Shown: positions 32,830 through 44,275, numbered from the stretch's first letter. The stretch: DNA of 64,000 nt from Branchipolynoe longqiensis (GCA_030323885.1 CM059186.1:20622998-20686997), one strand, 5' to 3'. Numbers and translations: made by a program. The notes: a model not told the origin generated them from the letters alone.

Positions 32830-33290
32830 GCCCCGCTCCCTCTTCCTCGGCCCCCTGCATTCCACTTCCAAGTCCTTTTGGGGAGTTTTCTGTCACTTTG
32901 GCGCGCTGAAGGCTGCAAATCTGCAGCACTGTATGGGCACCGCAAAAGGCGTTTCCATACGACCAGGAGATGGCTTTCAGTGTGTAATGGTCACAGAAAT
33001 CAGGCAGAAGAGCAAGGAGGCGAGCAGATGGGACAGTGCAGGGAAAAAGGTAATCTAGTAGCACAACCCCGGTCCTCTCAGAGGGCCGAGGGAGGTTGAT
33101 TGGTTACTGTAGTTTTACGCCCCAGCAAGACCCTAGGCCATATCGGGACAGGCACTCACCTGTGACAACACACCCTAATGGCGGTTTTATAGTGCTGCGC
33201 CACTGGCAGATCAGCGGCACCATGACATAATGTGCCGCACTCACATTATCCTGACACTGTGCAACCAGTCAGCGACAACTGCACCCCATA
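32830..33290 (+). repeat. Dispersed repeat D copy 1 with SINE A fragment
   Basis: gcgcgctgaaggctgcaaat, then gtgtaatggtcacagaaatc, agaaaaaggt-type block and gtagcacaaccccggtc recur in order at 34560-34850. 33100-33290 is a minus-strand family-A SINE piece (tagttttacgccccagcaag to ctgacactgtgc). Function unknown. Confidence 0.6.
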
Positions 33291-33319
33291 AATTGGTCTT
33301 CAACCCTACCGTCACCCCC

Positions 33320-33395
33320 CCCCCCCCCAACTAACCACGCCCCTCCCCCCTTATCCTCCGCCCCCCCCCCCCCCCCCCCCCCCCCCCACACACAC
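33320..33395 (+). repeat. Poly-C runs
   Basis: Near-uninterrupted C of about 25-28 bp at 33361-33387 plus a shorter run before it. Confidence 0.9.
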
Positions 33396-33499
33396 AGGTC
33401 ACGACCTACCCGTAGCAACCATACGCAATCCTCTCCTGACCCCTGACGGTTGTCCCTGGTTGCGTGGAATTGCTTGGGTGGAATCTTGTTCCTCCACTC

Positions 33500-33885
33500 G
33501 CCTGGTCTGTCAGCACTCGCCCTGCCCCTTTCAGCCCCGCCCCGCCCGTACCGCCCCGTACCGCCCCGCACGAACCCGTCCCGCCCCGGCCCGCCCGACC
33601 CATTTCCGATCCGCCCCGCCCCGCCCCGCCCCGCCCGTCCCGCCCCGTCCGCCCCGTCCCACCCCTCCCCTCCCCGCCCCGCCCCGCACGACCACTTTCC
33701 GCCCCGCCCTTTCCGCCCCGGCCCTCCCCGCCCCGCACGATCCGCCCCAGCCCGCCCCACCCCGACCCGCCCCTCCCCCCCTGACCCCCCTCCCCTCCCT
33801 GACCCGACCCGCCCCTCCCCCTCCCCTCCCTTAACCCGCCCCGCCCCGCCCCGCCCGACCCGCCCCGACCCAACCTTCCAGTCCC
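33500..33885 (+). repeat. GC-box satellite (ccgccccg)n
   Basis: Repeated 5- to 9-bp ccgcc/ccgccccg units, so many Sp1-type GC boxes arise by repetition. Frames on both strands (124-211 codons) are artefacts. Confidence 0.85.
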
Positions 33886-34312
33886 CCCCCCCCCCGCCCC
33901 CCACAGCTCACCTCCACACACACACACGCGCGCTCTCTCTTTCTCTGCTGGTCACCACCCACTCCGGTAGCGGGCATTTGTTGTGGAGTGATGAGTATGG
34001 ACCCAGCTACAAAGACCGGTGCTTCCCGTGGACGTATTAGTCCTTATCCGGCTCCCTTTGTTCCGGCACTACTTACAGGGGCTTATTGGGTAACCCTAAG
34101 TATTAGCAATAATGCGCGCGCATGCGTAGTGACCGCGCGAGCGCGTGTGTGTATGTGTGTGTGTGTGGATGTATGTGTGTTTGGGAGGGGCGGTTGTTAG
34201 TGCTCCCAGGGGTAATGCTTCATATCACCCCTGCAACATACGGTACATAATTAGGATTCGCCCTGGGGATTCTGGACATCCCCCGCCCGCCTGCCTCCCA
34301 CCCACCGGGTGC

Positions 34313-34528
34313 CTGGTGCTCGGTATTAAGAGGATAGGGCAACGGCTGGTTAGCTCGGTGTCAGGATAATGTGATTGAGTGGGATATCGGGTCATGGTGT
34401 TGGCAGTCTGATTTCCCATTTGGGCAGCACTATAAAGTCAGCACGAGTGTGCACTGTCACAAGTCGGTACCCATCCTGATATGATCTTAGATGTTGCCAG
34501 GACGTAAAACTCCAACAACCAACCAATC
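34313..34528 (+). mobile_element. SINE family A, 3' two-thirds
   Basis: gtgctcggtattaagaggat, then the ordered family-A body, ending gacgtaaaactccaacaacc. The tRNA head is missing. Confidence 0.85.
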
Positions 34529-34544
34529 CAACCCACCCTCTCTA

Positions 34545-34935
34545 TCCACCTCCACTCGTTTTCAGTTCCATGGGCGCACTGAAGGCTGCAAATCTGCAAA
34601 TCTGCAGCACTGCATGGGCACAGCCAAAGGTGATCCCATGGAGCTGGGGGTTGGGTTCCGGTGAGTAGTGGTCGGAGAAATCAGGGGGGTGGGGGGATGG
34701 GGGGTGGGTGTGCGGGGTGGGGGTGTTTAGGGGGTGGAGATAGGGTGTAGGCGGGTGGGCAGTGTGGGGGTGGAGAGAAAAAGGTAGTCTAGTAGCACAA
34801 CCCCGGTCTTCTAAGACTAAGGGCCGGGGGAGCTTGGTTGGTTGCTTTACAAGATGTAGTTTTACCCCCCCCCCCACCCACCCCCAACAAGACCCTAGGC
34901 CACACCAGGCCCCCTTAAGCCCATTCATCCCTCCA
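34545..34935 (+). repeat. Dispersed repeat D copy 2
   Basis: Second copy of the repeat at 32830, interrupted by a G-rich expansion (34685-34770) and followed by poly-C and (cca)n runs to 34998. Confidence 0.6.
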
Positions 34936-35124
34936 CCCATACCACCCCCCCCCCCACGCCCATCCCCTCCCCCACCACCACCACCACCACCACCAGCAAG
35001 GATTCTGGACGGGAGAATTGCATGTGGCCAACATTTATTGCACACTGGGAATTACACACAGACACACACACATAGACATAGACCAAAAAAACATCAGCGT
35101 CTGTCTGTCGTCCCCGTCGAGGGA

Positions 35125-35465
35125 TTTTTGTTGTTGGTTTCTTGGTTGTTTTACGTCCCAGCAACATCTAAGGTCACATCAGGACCGACACCGACCTTTG
35201 ACAATGCGCACTCATGGTGACCTTATAGTGCTGCCCTACTGGGAAATCAGGACATTGGCATCATGACCCGATATCCCACTGAGTCACATTATCTTGACAC
35301 TGAGCTAATCCAGTCCTTACGCTATCCTATTAATGCCGAGCGCCTGGCTCGGAAGCGACAAGTATGAATTTGATAAGTCATTGGTTTGACTCGACTGGGA
35401 GCATAACTCCCGACCTTCCGCACGTGAGGCCCACGTTCTACCGATTAGGCCACCGCGCCTGATCC
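35125..35465 (-). mobile_element. SINE family A copy
   Basis: ttggttgttttacgtcccag start, full body in minus order, tRNA-like head at 35385-35460 (ttgactcgactggg; cgttctaccgattaggcc). Confidence 0.88.
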
Positions 35466-35469
35466 GCCG

Positions 35470-35975
35470 AGGGAGGGAGCGAGGGAGGGAGCGGACTCGT
35501 TACAGACCGTTACAAGCCGTTACAGACTCGGTTATGGCGTCTTTCCCTCGCTTCTTTTGTAAACAGGCCGTCTTTAGTAAACGGTCGTCTTAATTGATGT
35601 CGTCAGTTTGGCGGGGCGGGGCGCCGCCTGGCGGTAGCGTCTTAAACAAAGCCACTCAGCGCCGCCAGGTGAGGAGATGATGCGCGCGCAGTCATGCGAT
35701 CAGTCAGCGTCCGCTAACGTCAAATGTCGTCTGCCTGCACGCGCCCCGCGATCGCTGCTATAGGGGTACGCGGGTCGTTAGCGCAATAAGCCTGTCCCCG
35801 TACCCGACGCCGCGTGACGCCCGCCGCGCCACCTAGCGGGGCCGCGGCTAACTACCGCCAGGGCAAGGCGGGCGGGGCGGGCTCGCGGCACGCGAGCGGC
35901 TACTTTGTGACGTATGGTTAACACACGCGCATGACGCAGGCCCCGCCTAGCGGCGACTTTCATCTTCATGTCTCC
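35470..35975. other. CpG-rich unique region
   Basis: Rich in CpG, with dispersed gccgccaggtg and ccacctagcgg motifs and no tandem structure. This could be a CpG island, but no adjoining exon is visible. Confidence 0.3.
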
Positions 35976-35979
35976 GATG

Positions 35980-37055
35980 TTAAAGTTGCATAGTCTGATG
36001 GGTTTTGATTTGGTTTGATTTGGTTTGTTGTTGGAGTTTTACGTCCTGGCAACATCTAAGGTCATATCAGGATGGGTAGTTATGGTGATATTTGTAGTGC
36101 TGCCCCACTGTGGAAATCAAGACACTGGGACCATGACCCAATATCCCACTCAGTCATATTATCCTGACATTGAGCTAACCAGTCATTGCCCTATTCGAAT
36201 AATGCTGAACCTCTGGCTAGGAAGCGAGAAGAATCAATTTTGAAGTCATTGGTTTGACGCGATCAGGGTTCAAACCCATGAGTTCGAATCCCATGATCTA
36301 CCAAAGCGAGAGACGGACGTTAAACTCAGCGGGACATCCCGTCTGGTCTGGATGGTTTTTGAGTCGCTGTCATTTTCTGAGAAAAATATATTAGGTTTCT
36401 GTCATTTTCTGAGAAAAATATATTCGGTTGATGTATATACTCTATCCTACTTTAGTTTGAAGTAACTTTTGTTTTAAATGGCTAACTTTGGAGATATTTG
36501 AAGTTCAAACATACTAAATTAATTTTGGCAAAGACACCAGAACTCTGGCGCTTCAGCGGTAACATATTCTATTAAATTGACTCAGCAGTCCCTTGCAACC
36601 ATTGCTTAAAGTTGCATAGTCCGATGAAAATATCAAATTTTCTAAGCCAAAACAATTATCCAGATTTGATTCTACACATCTAACTTAGATACTGGTGCAC
36701 TTATTAAACATTTGTCATCACACTGAAGGGAATACAAATGCAATCCAAGAGAACTTGTTACTACAGAGCCCTATGGTGTCAGAGTTTTGGGGTGCTTGCC
36801 AAAATTAATTGTGCATGGTTGTACTTCAAATATCTCCAAAGTTAACCATCTAAAATAAAAGTTACTTCAAGGTAAAGTTAGGTAGTCCATAGCGATCAAT
36901 CTAATGTATTTATCTAAGAAAATGACAGAAACTCTAGACTCGGACTATGCAAATTTAATAAGTGCATCAGTATCTAAGTTAGGTATGTAGGATCAAGTCT
37001 AGATAAATGTTTTGATCTTGATAATTGTATGCTGTTATCGGACTATGCAGCTTTA
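35980..37055. mobile_element. Composite: M5 MITE interrupted by a SINE and by another M5
   Basis: The outer M5 begins ttaaagttgcatagtctgat at 35980 and ends ttatcggactatgcagcttta at 37055. A minus-strand family-A SINE occupies about 36010-36350. A complete second M5 occupies 36606-36959 (ttaaagttgcatagtccgat to ctcggactatgcaaatttaa). Outer-element body blocks before 36600 and after 36960 join in the order seen in the intact copy at 26830. Confidence 0.8.
36010..36350 (-). mobile_element. SINE family A copy inside an M5 MITE
   Basis: tgttggagttttacgtcctg to the tRNA-like head (gggttcaaacccatgagttc, then atcccatgatctacca). It splits the outer M5 near its left end. Confidence 0.85.
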
Positions 37056-37089
37056 AGTTTAAGTCTAGCTCGGTTCTGTGTCATTGGGC

Positions 37090-37930
37090 TGTCATTTTAT
37101 GTTTCGCGGAATGAGCGAGAGAGAGAGAGCGCGCGCGAGAGATGTAGATTCAGAGAAAGACAGAAAGAAAGCGAAAGCGAAAGTGAGAGAAGAATGAGTG
37201 AAAGAGAAAGAGGGCGAGAGAAGAAAGTCTAGCTAGGTTGTATGTCGTTAGGCTCTGGTTTTATGGTTTTGTGCTTTGCGGAATGAGATTGAGAGACAGA
37301 AAAAAAGAGTGAGAGGTAAAGATTAAGAGAAAGAGAGAACAAAAGAGAAAGCAAAAGAAAAAAGAGTGAAAGAGAAAGAGAGCGAATGAACAAAGAGTGA
37401 AAGAGAAAGAGAGTAAGAAGAAAGAGTGAAAGAGAAGAGAGTAAGAAGAAAGAATGAAAGAGAAAGCGAGTAAGAAGAAAGAGTGAACGAGAGTAAGAAG
37501 AAGGAGTGAAAGAGAAAGAGAGTAAGAAGAAAGAGTGAAAGAGAAATAGAGTAAGAAGAAAGAGTGAAAGAGAAAGAGAGTAAGAAGAAAGAGTCAAAGA
37601 CAAAGAGAGTAAGAAGGAAGAGTCAAAGAGAAAGAGAGTAAGGAGGAAGAGTGAAAAAGAGTAAGAAGAAAGAGTGAAAGAGAAAGAGAGTAAGAAGAAA
37701 GAGTGAAAGAGAAAGAGAGTAAGAAGAAAGAGTGAAAGCGAAAGAGAGTAAGAAGAGAGAGAATAAGAAGGAAGAGTGAAAGAGAAAGAGTAAGAGAAGA
37801 AAGAGAAGTAATGAAACAGAAACAGTAAAATAGAGCATGGTGGAAAGAACGAGAGCGAATGAAAACAAGAGAGAAAAAATGAGATAGAAAGAGCGAGATA
37901 GAAAGAGAGCCAGAGAGAGTGAGAGAATGA
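37090..37930 (+). repeat. Purine-rich minisatellite (agagaaagagagtaagaagaa)
   Basis: Units of about 25-29 bp in near-pure purine sequence. Minus-strand frames encode SLSLFLLTLFLFHSFF-type repeats that look like membrane proteins but are repeat translations. Confidence 0.88.
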
Positions 37931-38082
37931 GTAAATTGCGCGCACTGATCACGGGGGCGGGGGCGTTGCAGATGGGTAATACGGTAATGGACTACACCAT
38001 GCAGCTCACGACCTGCAAGACCTCTGAATATGGAATTTATAGAGGAAAATACTTCCATTTCACGCAATAAGCCACCACGATG

Positions 38083-38262
38083 ACCAACTTTTTGGAGTTT
38101 TGCATCCAGGCAACATCTAAGGTAATATCAGGACGGGTACCGACTTGTGACAGTGCGCACTCATAGTGACTTTATAGTGCTGCCCCACTGGGACACCAGG
38201 CCACCAGCACCATGACATGATATCCCACTCAGTCACATTCTACTGACACTTACAGGGGCGGG
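38083..38262 (-). mobile_element. SINE family A, 3' half
   Basis: ttttggagttttgcatccag through aggtaatatcaggacgggt to cccactcagtcacattc. It is cut by the family-B SINE that follows. Confidence 0.8.
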
Positions 38263-38265
38263 ACT

Positions 38266-38592
38266 GAGCTCAGGTGGTGGAGTGTTCACCTGTGAAGGTG
38301 TAGGTCATCCGATCGATCCTGCTCAGTGCGTTATTTTCCATTTGCAGTTTGGGCTATTTTCCATTTCAACCAGTGGTCCACAACTGGTTCATCAAAGGCT
38401 GTGGTATGTGCTGTCCTGTCTGTGGGAAAGTGCACATAAAAGACCCCTTGTTGCTTCTCTGAAAGAGTAGCCTCTGTGGCGGGAGTGGGCAAAGAAATAT
38501 GTCAGAATTACCATATGTTTGATGTCTGATAGCCGATGATAAAACTCAATGCGCTCTAGAGGCGTCGTTAAATAAAACAAGGTTAACTTTTT
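38266..38592 (+). mobile_element. SINE family B copy
   Basis: tRNA-like head with gactgagctcaggtggtgga (A-box side) and catccgatcgatcctgc (B-box side). The body has ggtccacaactggttcatca, gtggtatgtgctgtcctgtc and gtgcacataaaagacccc. The 3' end is gcgtcgttaaataaaacaag. This body type is widespread in molluscan SINEs, from memory. Other copies: 1440 (minus), 47515, 58755, and a 3' piece at 42730-42795. Confidence 0.85.
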
Positions 38593-38604
38593 TTTCCATG
38601 AGCT

Positions 38605-38685
38605 ACGGACAGGATGGCCGAATTGGTAAGAGCGCAGGAGGGTTGTGGGTTCGAATCCCGGACGAGTCAACTCAATGATTTAGAC
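38605..38685 (+). mobile_element. tRNA-like head only (SINE fragment)
   Basis: gatggccgaattggtaagag and ggttcgaatcccggacgag form A and B boxes, but no family-A body follows beyond gactcaatgattt. Confidence 0.55.
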
Positions 38686-38794
38686 AATTGCTTCAGAATG
38701 ATGAAATTGATAGACGTTAACTAGAAAGCATAACAATACATCCTATTTGACAGAACATAGTTAAAATGGATTAGCCTGGTTTGTGCTTGAACCC

Positions 38795-39102
38795 TTCACT
38801 TGCTTAGTAATCGGTAGAGCGCGGGTCTCGTGTGCGGGAGATCCCGGTCGAGTCAAACCATTGCCTTATAAATGTTATACTTGTCGCTTCCTAGCCTGCC
38901 AATCAGCATTAATAGGATAGGGCAAGGACTGGTTAGCTCAGTGTCAGGATAATGTGACTGAGTGGGATATTGGGTGATGGTGCTAGTGGCCTAATTTCCC
39001 AATTGGGGCAGCACTATAAAGTCACCATGAGTGCGCACTGTACATGTGCTGATTCTATGATTACATTAGATGTTTCCAGGACGTAAAACTCCAACAACCG
39101 AC
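38795..39102 (+). mobile_element. SINE family A copy
   Basis: Head taatcggtagagcgcgggtc, ordered body, tail gacgtaaaactccaacaacc. Confidence 0.88.
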
Positions 39103-39477
39103 CAACTTGATTATTACATCCATCTGACCGAAGACAAGAAGAATGCCACAGAAAACAACTAACATAGTAATAAGAATAGGACAAAAATTCAATGCCAAGA
39201 GGGCCCAAAAAAACTAACATAGACTACTAAACGTACCAACAGACTATCTATCTGCTACTGAAATGCAGACAATCAAATAACTTATCAGCAGCTACTGTTT
39301 GGTAAGACAACACCAACACTACACCTTGCCAGCATTGAAAACAAGCCTCGGTACCCAGGCTTACATGCTATGGACAGAATAAATACAGCCTCAATAAAAA
39401 AGAAAAAAAAGAAAAAGACTGACGGCACAACACATCACTGCAGCTATAACTTATACTTTATAGGCAACATGGGACCA

Positions 39478-39815
39478 GACGGGATGGCCGAATGAGTTAG
39501 AGCTTCCGTCTCCTGTGTTGGTAGATCATGAGGACGTGGGTTCGAACCCTGGTCGAGTCAAACCAATGACTTGAAAATTGATACTTGTCGCTTCCTATCC
39601 AGCCATTCGGCATTACTAGCATAGGACAAGGACTGGTTGGCTCAGTGTCAGGATAATGTGACCTAATGGGATATCAGGTCATGGTGCTGGGTGCCTGGTC
39701 TTCCAGTGGGGCAGCACTTTAAAGTCGCCGTGAGTGCGCACTGTCACAAGTCGGTACCCGTCCTGATATGACCTTAGATGTTGCTAGGACGTAAAGCAAC
39801 AACAAACAAACAAAC
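39478..39815 (+). mobile_element. SINE family A copy, complete
   Basis: gacgggatggccgaatgagt A box, gggttcgaaccctggtcgag B box, complete body, tail (aac)n/aacaaacaaa. Confidence 0.92.
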
Positions 39816-40137
39816 TATGGACAACACTGAGCCCAGTGCTGTATCTTAGTGCAACCCTGGAGTAATTATAATGATTCTCGCCCTGCGGGGAAAAGCCAAT
39901 TTACTATATGACCAGCTGTCAAAATCAGATATTAAGTTCTAATTAATAAATGGTGTTATTCACAACACTGTCTGTCGTTTTGTGATGGTGGTGGTGGTTG
40001 CGGTGGTGGGGGGGGGATTTCATTTCAGTAGGTTTGTCGTATAAGTGTTGCCATTGCTTTGATGGTTCCTCACATTCCGCACTCTTTTTCTGCTACATCT
40101 ACCTAATCGACCCTTTTTTTTTTTTTAACCGAATTTA

Positions 40138-40753
40138 CAGTTGTAAAGTCTGATGGTTTTAAGTTATTGTCATTTTCTGAGATACATATATTAGGGAAAT
40201 CATTATCATCTACCGTACACCCCCACCACACCAAATTAGTTATCGAAACGTCTGACCACTTTCTAAAACAGGCGGTGGTTGGGGTAGAATGTGGCTGCAA
40301 GAACATTTTGGGCATGCTCAAAATTCAGGAGCACCATTCCGTTCTAGCCCATCCATTCCATTAGTAAAAAGACTGTAAACAGTTGGTACGATGCCTATTG
40401 CATTCACACATGGTTTAAGTCCGTTCAACAACATTTTCAAGAACGTAGTGAGAACTAGTTTGGTGTGATGGGGGTTTAACTTTACTTTCAAGTAAATTTG
40501 ATTTAAAATGACTAACTTCGGAGATATTTCAAATGTAAATATGCAACTCTAAATTTGGCGTGTTTGTCAAAACTCGGACCCCATAGGCATCAGCAGTAAT
40601 AGGTTAGATTAAATTGACATGGCGTGCCATTCTTTTTCTATCTAGCAACAAATATTAAAAAAGTTTACCAGCATCCAATTTAGAGATGTAGAATCACATC
40701 TAGATAAATGTAGAAAATTGGATACTTTAATAGGATGATGCACTTTTAATAGA
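40138..40753. mobile_element. M5 MITE split by another inverted-repeat element
   Basis: M5 left part (ttgtaaagtctgatggtttt) to about 40213 and M5 right part from 40478 (actttcaagtaaatttgattt) to ggatgatgcacttttaa. The 263-bp insert between is annotated separately. Confidence 0.7.
40215..40477. mobile_element. MITE with ACCCCCACCACACCAAA ends, 263 bp
   Basis: Left CACCCCCACCACACCAAATT and right AACTAGTTTGGTGTGATGGG are inverted with few mismatches. It interrupts an M5 MITE. The target duplication is unclear. Confidence 0.7.
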
Positions 40754-40804
40754 CAGCCCCCCCCCCTTTCTAAATCCCACCAGCCCTCTCCCCCTACCAG
40801 TTCT

Positions 40805-40868
40805 CTGATATCCCGTCCTGATATGACCGTAGATGTTGCACGGATGTAAAACTCCAACAACCACCTAA
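40805..40868 (+). mobile_element. SINE family A 3' tail
   Basis: cccgtcctgatatgaccgta through gatgtaaaactccaacaacc only. Confidence 0.65.
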
Positions 40869-41322
40869 TCTCTCTGAGATTAAAGTCATTGTGTGATGTC
40901 CACCTGGTCCACAATCTACCTCCCAATGTGCTCTTAATGGCAATTTGGTATTTACCAAATGAGACACTTTTACTTGTGGAGGTAGGTAGTGTGTGTGGTA
41001 GGAAATGAGGGTGGGGCGTGTGGGTGAGGGGGAGGGTGGGGGAGGAGTAACTGAGGAGTGTCAGTGGTTGGCTTTTGATGTAAATTCAGGTTTCATTGAC
41101 ATTTAGGCGTTGCACTATGCAGTAGATACTGCTTGGAGATGACCTTAGATGAGCCTAATCTAACAGACTATGTCATTATTGAGCTTCTTTCAACATCATC
41201 CCTGGATCACCGAGTTAGCCATAATAACCTCCTGAACTATGGCTTCCTTAATACATTCCAATTATTGACCGAAGAATTGCTTTTTTTTTCTCTTCAAGAT
41301 TTATACTGCCTATCATGGATAA

Positions 41323-41786
41323 AGCCCCAGTCACGCCTACCTGGACTAGCCCCGGATTTTAAGCCGGACCACCCCCGGACCACTCGTCCAGACTGTCCCG
41401 GACACCCCTGCATAAAATCGCTATTTTCGTCATTTTTTGCCTCGCGGTCACACGTACCCGGCCGGTGCGATCCGGGGATGGTCCGGGGGTGGTCTGGGTA
41501 GTCCTGGGGTGAACCGGGGCCTGTCCGGGCTGTCCGGTGGTGGTCCGGGGCTGTTTCGCTACTACTACTACTACTACTACAATCATGCCAGATCGAGCCC
41601 GGATATCCTGGACCGCCCTGGATGTTCTAAACATTTTAAAACATCTGGGGTGGACCCCGGACCAGCCACGGATCACGCCGGATCACCACGGACGAGCCAT
41701 GGACGAGGCACGGATCGCCATGGACCACCTCAGATGACGGTCCAGGGCTCGTCTGGCCTCTGATCCGGGTAGGTGTGACTGGGGCT
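41323..41786. mobile_element. MITE family M4, 464 bp (TAA duplication)
   Basis: AGCCCCAGTCACGCCTACC at the left and GGTAGGTGTGACTGGGGCT at the right. TAA at 41320-41322 and 41787-41789. The empty site ggataagtctg is seen at 25527. Inside is a (tac)n run at 41560-41580. No transposase. Confidence 0.9.
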
Positions 41787-41874
41787 TAAGTCTGAATAGA
41801 CTTGTTTTCATCATCGGACAGTTTGTCGATTGAAAGCCTGAGCCTACACTTGTACCGACCCAAGGGATTTGTTA

Positions 41875-42544
41875 TGGCCCTGTCACACTACGACGTAATG
41901 ACGTCAGCGTAGGGAGAACGTGAAGAACGTTGAACTTCTGGGCGTAGTATGCAAATTTGAGCACAAGTTGAACGTGCATGCAGCGTAGTGGACGAGAGCG
42001 TAATGTTGGTAAAGTGTAGTGATACCGTCATGCAATGAGAGAGGACAACATCATTACGCTCACGGAACGTTATGAACGTTATTCCATCGCCAGAAGAACG
42101 TTATGTGATGTTACCTACGTCATGAGATGTTGAACGTACGTTGAATGCACGTTCTCCTGACGTTCTCCTGCCGTTCTCCTGATGTTCTCCTGACGTTCCC
42201 ATTACGCCATGTGGGCATTTGCACTCGGTTTAATGTGGGTCAACGTAGTGGAACGTAGTTGAACGTAGTGAGCAGCGTTGGAAAAACGTCCGTTTAACGT
42301 CATTGACGTTCACTGAATGTGAACAGAACGTATGGCGAACGTAAACCCTTACGTTCGAGCTACGTCGAAATTTTTTAACATGTCCAAAACCTCGACGTAA
42401 CTCGACGTAACACGACGTAATGTGACGTAGCTCGACGTCATTCTAACGTCATTCTGACGTCATCATGACGTAACCCAATGTAATGACGAAAAATGACCAC
42501 GTTAGGCTCACGTTGGCTCGTTACGTCGTAGTGTGACAGGGGTA
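41875..42544. mobile_element. MITE family M1 copy 3, 670 bp (TTA duplication)
   Basis: TGGCCCTGTCACACTACGAC to GTCGTAGTGTGACAGGGGTA, TTA at 41872-41874 and 42545-42547. The empty site gatttttaacctccc is present at about 25608. It carries the acgttctcctg array at 42150-42200. Confidence 0.9.
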
Positions 42545-42729
42545 TTAAGCTCCCACACCACATAGACATGGTATGAATGAGAGCAACTGGCCTTTGATGA
42601 CATAGCGGTGGAAACCCAAATTGGCAGAGGTGGGGGCCTGGGGAATCGAACCACCAACCTTCAGATTAAGAGTCCGACCTAGAAAAAAAGTCAGACACTC
42701 TAACCACTCCTTCAGAGAGAACACCACGG

Positions 42730-42795
42730 ACGTCTAATAGCCGATGATATGAAAATCAATGTGATCTAGAGGCATCGTTAACATAAAATAAGCTA
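42730..42795 (+). mobile_element. SINE family B 3' end
   Basis: gtctaatagccgatgatatg and gatctagaggcatcgttaac match the family-B 3' end. Confidence 0.65.
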
Positions 42796-42989
42796 TGTAA
42801 TCCTGGCCGAAGGATTGCAATTCGCAGTATTGTGATAAGCAATTAGTAGATTTGGCATATTTAGCGTAACCCTTTAAGAATGGGAGTGCCCGGGTGCACC
42901 CGCAGGTTTCACCCCCCTTACAGTCCGGGTGCACCCGAATATGCTTGAAACCTGCAATTGGGTAGCACTATATTACTGATCGCTATACC

Positions 42990-43560
42990 TGCATACCTGA
43001 CGGAGTTTGACACCCCTGCCTTGCAGAGTTCTAAACCACTGCCTTGTGGTACAGGTCCTTGACAGAACCGAAGGCTAAGGGAGCAAACCCTAAACAGAAA
43101 ACCATGTCACTGTGGCAGCATTAAGGGCGGTTGATGTATGGAACTCCCAACATCTCCCGACCAGCCACTGCAGGGACAAATAGTTTTGCGCCTGTCTTGA
43201 CATGTTCTTGCCGGTGTGAAACCTCTATTTGCTCCCCGAGAGAGTGCCGCTGGTAACTTGCAAAAGCCAGCAGCACTTCAACACTTTTGCAGGCAGCTTT
43301 CATGAAATGTCTCATGAGGATGTCATCAGACAGGCTACCAGAGCAGATCCTCTATTCTCAACTGTCTTCTGGCTACAGAAAGAGAGGGTGCCCCCGTCTC
43401 CGGTTCAAAGATACCATCAAGAGAAACCTGAAGCTGAGAGACATTAAGACCGACTCATGGACACAACTCTCACAGCAGAGAGCTAAATGGAGAGCGGCAG
43501 TCAAGTAATGAAAGCAGTCTTTGTCGCATCGCGACCGACAGCATGATGATGATGATGATG
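42990..43560 (+). pseudogene. LINE 3' end, C-terminal RT-type coding remnant
   Basis: 42995-43312 is the repeat shared with 9670 and 30340. 43318-43508 encodes a peptide ending RCPRLRFKDTIKRN-like, then SWTQLSQQRAKWRAAVK and a stop. This is the conserved C-terminal segment typical of many animal non-LTR retrotransposon ORF2 proteins (basic RFKDTIKRNLK block, Trp-x-x-Leu, Arg-x-x-Trp-Arg). A 3' UTR with catcgcgaccgacagcatga and (atg)n tail follows. The RT and endonuclease domains are absent. It is a 5'-truncated copy, possibly chimeric with the upstream repeat. Confidence 0.75.
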
Positions 43561-43862
43561 ATATTACTGATCTATAAGTTATCAGGAAAACATCTAGAAA
43601 AGCAATTCAACAACAGGCGCACCAGGACTGTGTGCGCGTGGAATACTATCATACAGTATTTTCATGGTGAATGACAACATTAATTTGGAATGTTTTCACT
43701 TGAAATATTAACCTTGATATAAATGTTAATTCCAAGTAAATACAAATAAAATAATAATGAGCAACCTAATATATTTATCGAATAAAAATGGCAGAAATTC
43801 AAAACCCCCCCAGCGAGGCAGTTTTAAGCTAAGATTATATTACTGTGTACTGCGATATATGA

Positions 43863-44275
43863 TATATGCATGATGAATTATGCGACATGCGTCAGTCGTC
43901 ATGCAGCATGCGTCATGCATCATGTGGCATGCATCATGTGTCATATGTTATGTGTCATGCATCATGTTGCATGCTTCATGTGTCATACGTCATGTGTCAT
44001 GTGGCACGTGGCATGCATCATGTCTCATATGTCATGTGTAATGGGTCATGTGGCATGTGGTATGCATCATGCATCATTCGTCATGTGGCATGCATCATGC
44101 GTCATGTACCATGCATCATGTGTCATGTATCATGTGTCATGAGCCATGCATCATGCATCATGAACCATACGTTATGCATCATGTGTCATGCATCATGCCA
44201 CAGGCATCAGGCATCATGCATCATGCATCAGGCATCAGGCATCACATGTCATGCACCATGCATCATGCGTAAGAC
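43863..44275 (+). repeat. catgcatcatgtgtcatg minisatellite
   Basis: Units of about 7-14 bp (catgtgt, catgcat) with many atgcat palindromes. Met/His/Cys-rich frames are artefacts. Confidence 0.88.

Larger units (their letters stand above)
41290..42722 (-). mobile_element. SINE family C copy with two MITE insertions
   Basis: Minus-strand tRNA-like head at 42635-42722 (gattaagagtccgacctag on plus) and body to about 41295. It is split by MITEs at 41323-41786 and 41875-42544. The copy at 25490 shows both target sites empty. Confidence 0.85.

Noticed and set aside
33269..33904. Gly/Arg-rich 211-codon frame (RGG-like protein)
   Set aside because: GC-box satellite translated on the minus strand.
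37229..37945. Hydrophobic frame resembling a multi-pass membrane protein
   Set aside because: Regular purine minisatellite on the other strand. The hydrophobicity is a by-product of ttc/ctt codons.
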